NCBI RefSeq assembly: GCF_024721115.1
Contig: NZ_JAMDHK010000016.1
Span: forward strand, 132,523-196,522
DNA from: Salipiger pentaromativorans
GTDB taxonomy: Bacteria > Pseudomonadota > Alphaproteobacteria > Rhodobacterales > Rhodobacteraceae
Length of the DNA stretch: 64,000 bases
Direction: 5' to 3'
The notes beneath the pieces were generated by a model that had not been told where the DNA came from, made no database searches, and worked only from the letters and a program-made list of their open reading frames with translations. The position numbers and the translations under genes were made by a program. How positions within the stretch are numbered: the stretch's first letter is position 1; each line of letters starts with the position of its first letter. Shown one piece after another: positions 55,731-63,541 of this stretch.

Positions 55731-56528
55731 TCAGGCCTCCTTGCGGGCGAAAAGCCGCGCGATCACGATGGCGGCGACGGTCAGGACAAGCGCGGCCAGT
55801 ACCGTCCAGCGCATCTCCTGCTGGCCGAATTCCCAGACGCCGAAGATCGGCAGGCGCCCGACGTCGCGGCTGGTCATTTCGGGATCCCGGGTCGCGTAGA
55901 GCAGGCTGAAACAGCTATAGTAGAAGATGAGGTTGATCGCGTAAGCGACGGAAGGGAAGGCGAAAAACATCTGCTTCCAAAGCGCGGGCCGGGTCAGTTT
56001 CCCCAGCAGCCGCACATAGGCCGACCAGACGGCGACCGCGATGAAGACGAAGCTCACGTTCATGAAACTCTTCAGCAGCCAGAGATTGTGCAGCCCGTTG
56101 GGGCTGTCCGATCCCTCGTCGGCGCGGATCGAGGTCAGCGCGTAATCCAGCGTCACGTCCCAGCACAGGATGATGAAGGGCAGGAACAGCCAGGCGAGGC
56201 CGAAGATGTCGGTGACGATGCGTTTCCGCTTCTCGAAATTGTCATAGAAGATGTCGACCCGCACATGGCTGTTGGTGGTGACCGCATAGCCGATCCCCAT
56301 CAGCACGGCGGCGCCGTAAAGCCACCATTGCAGATCGTCGAGCCAGGCCTGGTTGTGCCCGGCCTGCCGCAGCACGACCTGCGCGCAGATCGCCAGCATC
56401 AGGATCGGGAACAGCCAAGCGGCCAGGTTCGCGACCCGGATGACGGCCCGGTCGCCGCAGTTCTGTTCGGCCCGCCCGATCTCTCCCGGATCGGAAATCG
56501 CGGCCACGACCTCTTGATGCTCGGCCAT
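55731..56528 (-). CDS. dctQ: TRAP transporter small permease (DctQ)
   Basis: A 265-residue small subunit with about six hydrophobic segments, longer than the usual 160-200. It has AICAQVVLRQAGHNQAWLDDLQWW and TTNSHVRVDIFYDNF, the DctQ pattern. One base separates it from the dctM start, so the two are coupled. GGGAGG lies upstream of its ATG. Confidence 0.9.
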   Translation of the reverse strand: MAEHQEVVAAISDPGEIGRAEQNCGDRAVIRVANLAAWLFPILMLAICAQVVLRQAGHNQAWLDDLQWWLYGAAVLMGIGYAVTTNSHVRVDIFYDNFEKRKRIVTDIFGLAWLFLPFIILCWDVTLDYALTSIRADEGSDSPNGLHNLWLLKSFMNVSFVFIAVAVWSAYVRLLGKLTRPALWKQMFFAFPSVAYAINLIFYYSCFSLLYATRDPEMTSRDVGRLPIFGVWEFGQQEMRWTVLAALVLTVAAIVIARLFARKEA

Positions 56529-56604
56529 CGCGCCTGCCTCCCTCGCGCAAGTCGGAAAACCGGGGCGGATGCGCCGCCCCGGTCCGGTTCAGGATCGGTG
56601 TGGC

Positions 56605-57666
56605 TTACTGCCCGGCAACCGAGAGATAGGGGCGCGGCAGGTAGATGTTGTTGCCCCAGAGCTTGTAGCCCTCACGGAACTCCTGAAGATCGCCCCAGAC
56701 CTCGGCGAAGAACGCGTCTTCGGCGGCCAGCTCGTCGGCGACCTCCAGCCAGGCGCGTTCGAAGGCCTGAAGCTGCTCTTCGTTCCAGTTCTTGATCTGC
56801 ACGCCGTGTTCCTCGACGTTTTCCTTCATCGCCGGGAAGTTCTTGGCCTCACCCTCGGCGAAGTTGTCGGCGAGGTTGGCCATGCAGGCGATGTTGATCT
56901 GGTTCTGGGCGGTCTCGTCGAGGCTTTCCCACTTGTCCTTGTTGATCAGCAGCTCGAACATGGTCGAGGGCTGGTGCCAGCCGGGGAAGTAGTTGTATTT
57001 CGCGATGTTGTAGAAGCCGAGATTGGCGTCCACCAGCGGCATGGAGAACTCGGTGGCGTCGATGGCGCCGCGCTCCAGCGCCGGGAAGATGTCGCCGCCC
57101 GCGAGCAGCGAGGTGGAGACGCCCAGCTTGGCCATGACCTCGGCACCGAGGCCGAAGAAGCGCATGTTGAGCCCCTTGAGATCGTCCATGGAGGTGATCT
57201 CTTTCTTGAACCAGCCCGAGGTCTCGGGGGCGTACATGCCGCAGAGGATGACCTTCACGTTGTAGCCGTTGTCATCGTACATCTGCTGGAAATACTTCAT
57301 GCCGTCGTCGTAGAGCATCCAGGCCAGCATCTCGCCCGGCTCGGGGCCGAAGGGCACGGCGGCGAAGAGGCCGGCGGCGTTCATCTTGCCCTGCCAGTAG
57401 CCCGAGGTCGAATAGGCTGCATCGACCGAGCCGTTCGAGGTGGCGTCGAGCATCTCCAGCGCGGGCACCAGCTCGCCGGGGTTGAAATGCTCGAATTCCA
57501 CCTCGTTGGAGATCGAGTTGATCTTTTCGACGAAATTGACGGATGCGGTGCCGAGGATCGGCAGGTTGTTCGCATAGCCGCTGGTCATCTCGAAGAGTTC
57601 CTGCGCCGAGGCGGCGCCGGTCACGGCGAAAGAGGCGGCGAAAGCCGCCGCGAAAGTCGTTTTCAT
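56605..57666 (-). CDS. dctP: TRAP transporter solute-binding protein (DctP)
   Basis: A 353-residue periplasmic receptor with a signal peptide (1-21, ending ASA). It shows GELVPALEMLDATSNGSVDAAY and MRFFGLGAEVMAKLGVSTSLL followed by GDIFPALERGAIDATEF, with the solute-carboxylate Arg in LNMRFFG. The long C-terminal helical part resembles receptors for 2-oxo acids and related organic acids (TakP-like), but the ligand is not determined. The ATG at 57666 has GGGAGGAAA. It is the first gene of the dctPQM unit. Confidence 0.92.
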   Translation of the reverse strand: MKTTFAAAFAASFAVTGAASAQELFEMTSGYANNLPILGTASVNFVEKINSISNEVEFEHFNPGELVPALEMLDATSNGSVDAAYSTSGYWQGKMNAAGLFAAVPFGPEPGEMLAWMLYDDGMKYFQQMYDDNGYNVKVILCGMYAPETSGWFKKEITSMDDLKGLNMRFFGLGAEVMAKLGVSTSLLAGGDIFPALERGAIDATEFSMPLVDANLGFYNIAKYNYFPGWHQPSTMFELLINKDKWESLDETAQNQINIACMANLADNFAEGEAKNFPAMKENVEEHGVQIKNWNEEQLQAFERAWLEVADELAAEDAFFAEVWGDLQEFREGYKLWGNNIYLPRPYLSVAGQ

Positions 57667-57895
57667 ATTGATTTCCTCCCTGGTTCCACGCCCCCTCCCA
57701 AGGGCGCGCGACGGATCTTTGCCCGCCGGTGTTGGGACGCTAACGAAGCCCGCCCCAGCTGTGAATACCCAAAACTGCGTAAGAGAAAGTGACGTTGCTG
57801 CCGGGGAGGGACAGAATGGCCCATTCCGGTACCGACAGGGCCGGGGTAGCATCACCTTCGCGCGGCATGGGTCGCGTGTCACGGAAAGGCCCGTC

Positions 57896-58390
57896 ATGAT
57901 CCTGCCCCCCAACATCCACGTTCTGCGGGCGCCGGAAACGCTCGACTATTACCACGCGCAGACGGTGGTGCTGCCGGTCGGGATGTCGGCGCTGGAGCTG
58001 TGGAACCGGCTGATGACGCAGCCTCTGCCGCTGATGTCGCTGGCGTTCCGGCTGCGCGACGCGATCTCGGCGCGGTTCGGGGTGAGGAAGATCGGCGGGT
58101 TCTCGGGCCAGCGGGCCGACCAGGTCGCGGTGGGCGACAGGCTCGACTTCTTCCTGGTCGAGCATGTGGCGCCGGATGTGCTGGTGCTGACCGAGCGCGA
58201 CCGCCATCTCGACGTGATGACCTGTCTCTCGACATCGGAAAACCGCGTGACGATCACCTCGTCGGTGGTGACGCATAATGCGTTCGGGCGCGCCTATATG
58301 CTGCCGGTGGGCATCGCGCATAAGCTGTTCGTCGGGGCCATGCTGCGGCGCCTGAAACGGAGCTTCGAGTCCGGTCAGCCTGCCGTCTAG
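57896..58390 (+). CDS. DUF2867 domain protein
   Basis: A 164-residue protein of the DUF2867 type (DYYHAQTVVLPVGMSALELWNRLM, VGDRLDFFLVEHV, ENRVTITSSVVTHNAFGRAYMLPVG). It may be a START-like ligand-binding fold; its function is unknown. The ATG at 57896 follows AAAGG. Its stop overlaps the convergent GntR gene by four bases. Confidence 0.78.
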   Translation: MILPPNIHVLRAPETLDYYHAQTVVLPVGMSALELWNRLMTQPLPLMSLAFRLRDAISARFGVRKIGGFSGQRADQVAVGDRLDFFLVEHVAPDVLVLTERDRHLDVMTCLSTSENRVTITSSVVTHNAFGRAYMLPVGIAHKLFVGAMLRRLKRSFESGQPAV

Positions 58391-59121
58391 CGCTGCTGCG
58401 CGGCACGGCGGGCCATGACGGCGCTGCCCAGCTCGCGCGTATAGCGTTCCAGCGCCGAGAGCGCGGCGTCGCAGGCGCGCGCGCTCTGCGTCTCGGCGGC
58501 GCCCGCGATGGCTTCGTGCAACTCGACGATGCGCGCGCGGTCGCGGGCGGTGAAGGTGATCATGTTCATCAGCGGCTGCATCGCCTCGACGGCGCCCGCA
58601 AGCTGGTAGGACAGCACCGGGTTGCCCGCAGCGTCCACCAGCGCGCGGTGAAACGCCACGTCGGAGGCGCAGAAATCCTCGTCCGACAGCGCTGGGTCCG
58701 ATTGCCGCGCGATCTCGGCGCGCATCCGGTCGAGATGCGCCTCCTGCCGCCGGGCGCAGGCCAGCGGCGCGCAGGCGCGTTCCATGGCGAAGCGCGCCTC
58801 GCAGGCGGTTTCGAACCCAACGGCGTTCATCGACAGAAGCAGGGTCGAGGTGGTGATCTGCTGCGCCTGCGCCGCCTCGAAGGAGAGGTGGTTCACAAAG
58901 GCACCGCCGGTGGCGCCGCGCCGCGTGCGGATCAGCGATTGCGCCGCCAGCCGCTTCAACGCCTCGCGCACGGTGGGGCGCGAGACGCCGTATTGCTCGG
59001 CCAGCTCCGCCTCGGAGGGCAGCCGGTCGCCCACCAGCAACCGGCCCGTGACGATGGCGTCGCGCAGGGCGGCGGCGATTTCCGTGGAACGGTCGGGTCG
59101 GGGGGCACTTGCGGCGGGCAT
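58387..59121 (-). CDS. GntR family regulator, FadR subfamily
   Basis: A 244-residue regulator with an N-terminal winged helix (RDAIVTGRLLVGDRLPSEAELAEQ, then GVSRPTVREALKRLAAQSLI, about 18-70) and a C-terminal all-helical FCD ligand domain with FHRALVDAAGNP. FCD members usually sense organic acids. The dctPQM transporter lies 0.7 kb away on the same strand, so it may control that operon; the DUF2867 gene lies between on the opposite strand. The large upstream frame extension is a shadow of acuI. Confidence 0.87.
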   Translation of the reverse strand: MPAASAPRPDRSTEIAAALRDAIVTGRLLVGDRLPSEAELAEQYGVSRPTVREALKRLAAQSLIRTRRGATGGAFVNHLSFEAAQAQQITTSTLLLSMNAVGFETACEARFAMERACAPLACARRQEAHLDRMRAEIARQSDPALSDEDFCASDVAFHRALVDAAGNPVLSYQLAGAVEAMQPLMNMITFTARDRARIVELHEAIAGAAETQSARACDAALSALERYTRELGSAVMARRAAQQR

Positions 59122-59211
59122 GGATCCCCGTTTAATTGTCTGACAATTGGAAGTCCAGCACCGAGTCGCCCGGTTACGGCGCGGTGCCCGAACCGATGGG
59201 AGCCGAGCGGC

Positions 59212-59727
59212 ATGCTGAGCCCGGACTATGTGCTGACCATGGCGCGCTACAACGCCTGGCAGAACCGCCAGATGAAAGAGGCGCTCGAGGCGCTGCCCGA
59301 AGCCGAGCTGCGCGCCGAGCGGGGCGCGTTTTTCGGGTCGATCTTCGCCACGGTGAACCATCTGCTCTGGGGCGACCGGATCTGGATGGCGCGATTTGCC
59401 GGGTGGGAGGCGCCTGAGGGCGGTATCCCGCAAAGCGTGGAGATGGTGCCGACGCTTTCGGTCTGGAGCGCGGAACGGTTCCGGGTGGATTCGCGTATGA
59501 TCCTCTGGGCCGAGGAGCTCAAGGCCGTGGATCTGCGTGGCGATCTGCGCTGGTTCTCGGGCGCCACCGGACGCGAGCAGGTCAAGCCGCTGGGGCTCTG
59601 CATCGCGCATATGTTCAACCATCAGACCCATCACCGTGGCCAGATCCACGCCATGGTGACGGCGGCGGGGGGAAAGGGCTGGGTCAGCGATCTGGCCTTC
59701 ATGCCGGAGGAGGGGCCCTGGCTCTGA
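59212..59727 (+). CDS. DinB family protein
   Basis: A 171-residue four-helix-bundle protein of the DinB superfamily. The three metal-ligand histidines are visible: His50 in TVNHLLWGDRIW and two in HMFNHQTHHRGQIHAM near the C-terminus. Some members are bacillithiol- or mycothiol-dependent transferases, but the substrate is unknown here. The ATG at 59212 follows GGGAG. Confidence 0.86.
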   Translation: MLSPDYVLTMARYNAWQNRQMKEALEALPEAELRAERGAFFGSIFATVNHLLWGDRIWMARFAGWEAPEGGIPQSVEMVPTLSVWSAERFRVDSRMILWAEELKAVDLRGDLRWFSGATGREQVKPLGLCIAHMFNHQTHHRGQIHAMVTAAGGKGWVSDLAFMPEEGPWL

Positions 59728-59735
59728 GCGGGTCC

Positions 59736-59759
59736 GAGTATTTGCCGGAAAGATGAAAG
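59736..59759 (+). repeat. Dispersed GAGTATTT/CGGAAAGATGAAAG motif
   Basis: A plus-strand copy of the recurring motif (GAGTATTTGC then CGGAAAGATGAAAG), in the short gap between the DinB and acuI genes. Confidence 0.65.
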
Positions 59760-59796
59760 GCCAAGGGCAGTGCGCCGGGGCCGGGAGGAGGAAGAG

Positions 59797-60789
59797 ATGT
59801 TCAAGGCTTTGGTGGTCGAAAAGGATGCCGAAAGCGGCAAGACCTCGGCAACGGTGAAGGAGATCGGGCTCGACGATCTGCCCGAGGGCGATGTCACGGT
59901 CGCGGTCGAATATTCCACACTGAATTACAAGGACGGGCTGTGTCTCGGGCCGGGCGGCGGGCTGGTGCGACGCTATCCGCATGTGCCGGGCATCGACTTT
60001 GCGGGCACCGTGGAAAGCTCGGAGGACGAGCGCTATTCGCCCGGCGACAAGGTGGTGCTGACCGGCTGGCGCGTGGGCGAGGTGCATTGGGGCGGCTATG
60101 CGCAGAAGGCGCGGGTCAAAGCCGACTGGCTGGTGCCGCTGCCCGACGGGATGGACACGCGCCAGGCGATGGCGGTGGGCACAGCGGGCTTTACCGCCAT
60201 GCTGGCGGTCATGGCGCTGGAGGATCACGGGCTGGCGCCGGGCAAGGGGCCGGTGCTGGTCACGGGCGCTGCGGGCGGCGTCGGTTCGGTCGCCACCGCG
60301 ATCCTGGCGCATCTGGGCTATGAGGTGGCGGCGGTCACCGGGCGGCCGGAGCAGGAAGCCTATCTGCGCGATCTCGGCGCCGCCCGGATCGTGCCGCGCG
60401 AGGATCTGGCCGAGCCGGTGAAACGGCCGCTGGAAAGCGAAAACTGGGCGGGCTGCGTCGATGCGGTGGGCGGGCCGATGCTTGCGCGGGTGCTGGGCCA
60501 GATGGCCTATGGCGGCTCGGTTGCGGCGGTGGGGCTGGCGGGCGGCGCGCAGCTGCCCGCGACGGTCATTCCCTTCCTGCTGCGCGGCGTGAACCTGCTG
60601 GGCATCGACAGCGTCATGCAGCCCTTCGACAACCGTCTGCGCGCCTGGCGCCGCATCGCGCGGGATCTGCCGATGGAAAAGCTCGAGGCGATGATCCGGC
60701 CCGCCACGCTGGCCGATCTGCCCGCGCTTGGGGCGGATATTCTCAAGGGCCAGGTCAAGGGCCGTGTGGTCGTCGATGTGAACGGCTGA
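59797..60789 (+). CDS. acuI: Acrylyl-CoA reductase (AcuI/YhdH family)
   Basis: A 330-residue NADPH-dependent medium-chain dehydrogenase/reductase without zinc ligands. It has STLNYKDGL, PHVPGIDFAGTV, the cofactor-site VTGAAGGVGSVA, and GVNLLGIDSV as in AcuI. The enzyme reduces toxic acryloyl-CoA to propionyl-CoA, a step in DMSP and 3-hydroxypropionate metabolism common in Roseobacters. No dmd or ddd gene is adjacent, so a DMSP role cannot be confirmed here. GGGAGGAGGAAGAG precedes the ATG. Confidence 0.86.
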   Translation: MFKALVVEKDAESGKTSATVKEIGLDDLPEGDVTVAVEYSTLNYKDGLCLGPGGGLVRRYPHVPGIDFAGTVESSEDERYSPGDKVVLTGWRVGEVHWGGYAQKARVKADWLVPLPDGMDTRQAMAVGTAGFTAMLAVMALEDHGLAPGKGPVLVTGAAGGVGSVATAILAHLGYEVAAVTGRPEQEAYLRDLGAARIVPREDLAEPVKRPLESENWAGCVDAVGGPMLARVLGQMAYGGSVAAVGLAGGAQLPATVIPFLLRGVNLLGIDSVMQPFDNRLRAWRRIARDLPMEKLEAMIRPATLADLPALGADILKGQVKGRVVVDVNG

Positions 60790-60808
60790 ACCGCGACGCG
60801 GTCCAAAA

Positions 60809-60836
60809 GCGACGCATTTTGCCATGAATGCGTCGC
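60809..60836. other. Stem-loop after acuI
   Basis: GCGACGCATT (60809-60818) and AATGCGTCGC (60827-60836) form a perfect 10-bp stem with an 8-base loop. There is no T-run. It may be a terminator-like or stability element. I see nothing else definite in 60837-61060. Confidence 0.45.
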
Positions 60837-61075
60837 AACCCCATGGCTTGATTTGCGTTTTCCGGCGCGGCTTATGTCGTTTTCAGACGATACTTCGCCG
60901 CGACGGTTTGCGTCTCGGGGCTGTTTCGCGTTAGGCTTGTGTTGCGCGATGCCCCTTGGCGGCGCCGCGCGGCAGACAGGGCGAAGGCCCGGGTTACGCG
61001 CGGGCCTGCCCCGTGCAGGCCTTTGCCTGACAAGAATGCCGGGACAGCCCGGCGGGACAGGAAAAGGAGGGACCC

Positions 61076-61489
61076 TTGTTCGAACGCATCATGGTGCCGG
61101 TCGATCTTGGCCACGCGGAGAAGCTCGAGAAAGCTCTGCTCTGCGCGGCGGACCTGGCGGCGCATTACGGCGCAACGGCGGTTTATGTGGGGGTGACCAC
61201 GGAACAGCCCTCGTCGCTGGCGCGCACGCCGGCGGAATATGCACAGAAGCTCGCGGCTTTTGCCGAGGATCAGGCCAAGCTGCGGGGCATCGCCACCGAG
61301 TCCAAGGCCTATGCCAGCCACGACCCGGCGGTCGATCTCGACCCCACGCTGCTGAAGGCGGTGGGCGAAACCCGGGCCGATCTGGTGGTGATGGCGAGCC
61401 ATATCCCCAATATCGCCGATCATCTCTGGCCGTCGAACGGCGGCAGCATTGCGACGCATACCGATGTGTCGGTTCTTCTGGTGCGCTGA
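61076..61489 (+). CDS. Universal stress protein family
   Basis: A 137-residue UspA-fold protein (FERIMVPVDLGHAEKLEKAL at the start, then ADLVVMASHIPNI and SVLLVR at the end). The full ATP-binding GxxGxxxxxxxGS pattern is altered (SNGGSIATHTDVSV), so nucleotide binding is uncertain. The start codon is TTG, decided by an AAAAGGAGG site just before it; the next ATG, at 61091, is too far. It is 42 bp before the BCCT transporter, suggesting a stress-linked osmolyte operon. Confidence 0.88.
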   Translation: MFERIMVPVDLGHAEKLEKALLCAADLAAHYGATAVYVGVTTEQPSSLARTPAEYAQKLAAFAEDQAKLRGIATESKAYASHDPAVDLDPTLLKAVGETRADLVVMASHIPNIADHLWPSNGGSIATHTDVSVLLVR

Positions 61490-61531
61490 GCCGCTCCGAC
61501 GACGGAAACCAACAACAGGGAGGTTCGTGCC

Positions 61532-63175
61532 ATGAGCGACACGAGCGACGACCAGGGTATTCCCGCGCCGGAGGGCACGGCGGATATCATCGACACCGAT
61601 TACACCATCGGTCAGGACAATATCGAAACGCAGATCGGCCCCTTCGGCCTCGACATCCACAACCCGGTCTTTCTGGTCTCGGGGCTGTCGATCATCGCCT
61701 TCGTCTTCTATGCGCTGGCGCTGCCCGAGCAGGCGAGCGGCTTTTTCGGCTGGCTGCGCCCGGCGCTGACCTCGACCTTCGACTGGTTCTTTCTCGGCGC
61801 GGCCAATATCTTTGTGCTGTTCTGCCTCGCGCTGATCGTCTTGCCGGTGGGCAATGTGCGGCTGGGCGGCGCCGAGGCGACGCCGGATTACAGCTATGTG
61901 GGCTGGTTCGCGATGCTCTTCGCCGCCGGCATGGGCATCGGGCTGATGTTCTTCGGCGTGCTGGAGCCGGTCTATCACATGGCCATTTCCGAGCCGCTGG
62001 GCGTGCCTTCGCCCATCGCGGAGGACGGCACGATCATTGCGGCCAATGTCGATGCGGCGCGCGAGATGGGGCTTGCCGCGACGATCTATCACTGGGGGCT
62101 GCACCCCTGGGCGATCTATGCGGTGGTGGCGCTGGCGCTGGCCTTGTTCAGCTATAACAAGGGCCTGCCTCTGACCATCCGCTCGGCCTTCTACCCGATC
62201 TTCGGCGAGCGCGTCTGGGGCTGGGTCGGCCATGTCATCGACATTCTGGCGGTCTTTGCCACGCTCTTCGGTCTCGCCACCTCGCTGGGCTTCGGGGCGC
62301 AGCAGGCCAATGCCGGGCTGGAACATGTGTTCGGCATTCCGGTGAGCACCTCGGTGCAGGTCATCCTGATCACCGGCATCACCGCGATTGCGCTGGTCTC
62401 GGTGCTGCGCGGGCTCGACGGCGGGGTCAAGGTGCTGTCCGAGATCAATATGCTGATCGCGGCGGCGCTGCTTCTGTTCGTGCTGTTTGCCGCCGGGGCC
62501 GCGGCGATCATGACCGAGTTCTTCGACGGGTTCGTGGCCTATGTGAAGGACATCGTGCCGCTGTCGAACCCGTTCGGGCGCGAGGACACCGGCTATATGC
62601 AGGGCTGGACGGCGTTCTACTGGGCCTGGTGGATCTCCTGGTCGCCCTTCGTCGGCATGTTCATCGCCCGCGTGTCGCGCGGCCGCACGGTGCGCGAATT
62701 CGTGGTCTGCGTGCTGCTGATCCCGTCGCTGGTCTGCATCCTCTGGATGGCGACCTTCGGCGGCGCGGCGATCGAGCAGGTGCTGGCCGATCCCGCGGGC
62801 AGCGCGGTCAAGGCGCAGGTGATCGACAGCTACAACCCGCCGATCTCGCTCTTTGCGATGCTGGAGGGGCTGCCGCTCTCGGGGCTGACCTCGGTCATCG
62901 CCATCGTGCTGGTGATCGTGTTCTTCGTGACCTCCTCGGACAGCGGCTCGCTGGTGATCGACACGATCACGGCGGGCGGCAAGGTGGATGCGCCGGTGCC
63001 GCAGCGGGTGTTCTGGTGCGTTTTCGAGGGCGCGGTGGCCATCGTGCTGCTTCTGGGCGGCGGGCTGGGCGCGTTGCAGGCCATGGTGATCTCGACCGGG
63101 CTGCCCTTCACGGTGGTGCTGTTGCTGATGTGCTGGGCGATCTGGCGCGGGCTTCTGGCCGAGCGCCGGGCGTGA
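61532..63175 (+). CDS. BCCT family betaine/carnitine/choline transporter
   Basis: A 547-residue transporter with 12 membrane helices that imports quaternary ammonium compounds or DMSP by sodium or proton symport. It has the glycine-rich GMGIGLMFFGVLEP of helix 3 (GMGIG, the sodium-coupled form) and the tryptophan-rich YMQGWTAFYWAWWISWSPFV segment with RVSRGRT. It lacks a long C-terminal regulatory extension. It is co-directional with a universal stress protein and close to acuI, which fits uptake of betaine or DMSP; the substrate is not proven. Confidence 0.93.
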   Translation: MSDTSDDQGIPAPEGTADIIDTDYTIGQDNIETQIGPFGLDIHNPVFLVSGLSIIAFVFYALALPEQASGFFGWLRPALTSTFDWFFLGAANIFVLFCLALIVLPVGNVRLGGAEATPDYSYVGWFAMLFAAGMGIGLMFFGVLEPVYHMAISEPLGVPSPIAEDGTIIAANVDAAREMGLAATIYHWGLHPWAIYAVVALALALFSYNKGLPLTIRSAFYPIFGERVWGWVGHVIDILAVFATLFGLATSLGFGAQQANAGLEHVFGIPVSTSVQVILITGITAIALVSVLRGLDGGVKVLSEINMLIAAALLLFVLFAAGAAAIMTEFFDGFVAYVKDIVPLSNPFGREDTGYMQGWTAFYWAWWISWSPFVGMFIARVSRGRTVREFVVCVLLIPSLVCILWMATFGGAAIEQVLADPAGSAVKAQVIDSYNPPISLFAMLEGLPLSGLTSVIAIVLVIVFFVTSSDSGSLVIDTITAGGKVDAPVPQRVFWCVFEGAVAIVLLLGGGLGALQAMVISTGLPFTVVLLLMCWAIWRGLLAERRA

Positions 63176-63204
63176 CACGGGTCAGCCGGGTTTGATCCAG
63201 CGGT

Positions 63205-63235
63205 GCGCGGGCCTTCGGGCCCGCGCGCTTTTTTT
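63205..63235 (+). terminator. Rho-independent terminator after the BCCT gene
   Basis: GCGCGGGCC, TTCG tetraloop, GGCCCGCGC, then GCTTTTTTT. A 9-bp perfect stem with a strong T-run. Confidence 0.92.
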
Positions 63236-63541
63236 GTGGGGCAGGGGGGGAGAGGTGGCGTGTGTTATGAGGCCAAGCTACTTGGCCCGTGCCGAGCCTT
63301 CGCTGCAGATGCACTCGTCCGTTCCCAGCCCACAGCTTAGTCACGCCAGGTGCAGCGTAGCGCTGCACCCAGCCCGGAGCGAACCTCTATATAGCATGAT
63401 ACAAAGGTTTCCCCACAAATCCCATCGCCGTCGATCAAGCATATTCCTGTCGGGCCAGCACGGTAGTTCATAGAAATTCCGGTGACATGTATGCCTTTCA
63501 CATGTAGGTTCGTATCAATAAGTGCCAATACTGGAAGAAGA
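63236..63541. other. Boundary region with falling GC content
   Basis: This stretch (306 bp) begins GC-rich and shifts near 63385 to about half GC or less. It contains a palindrome, GGTGCAGCG-TAG-CGCTGCACC (63349-63369). I see no tRNA, integrase or clear direct repeat. It probably holds the promoter of the RelA/SpoT-domain gene. A small antisense frame at 63337-63585 is not convincing. Confidence 0.5.

Noticed and set aside
58387-60825. An 812-codon minus-strand frame
   Set aside because: The GntR protein starts at 59121. The upstream part is antisense to acuI and the DinB gene.
60872-63178. A 768-codon antisense frame across the BCCT gene
   Set aside because: Low-complexity His/Arg/Gln-rich shadow; the plus-strand BCCT and Usp genes explain the region.
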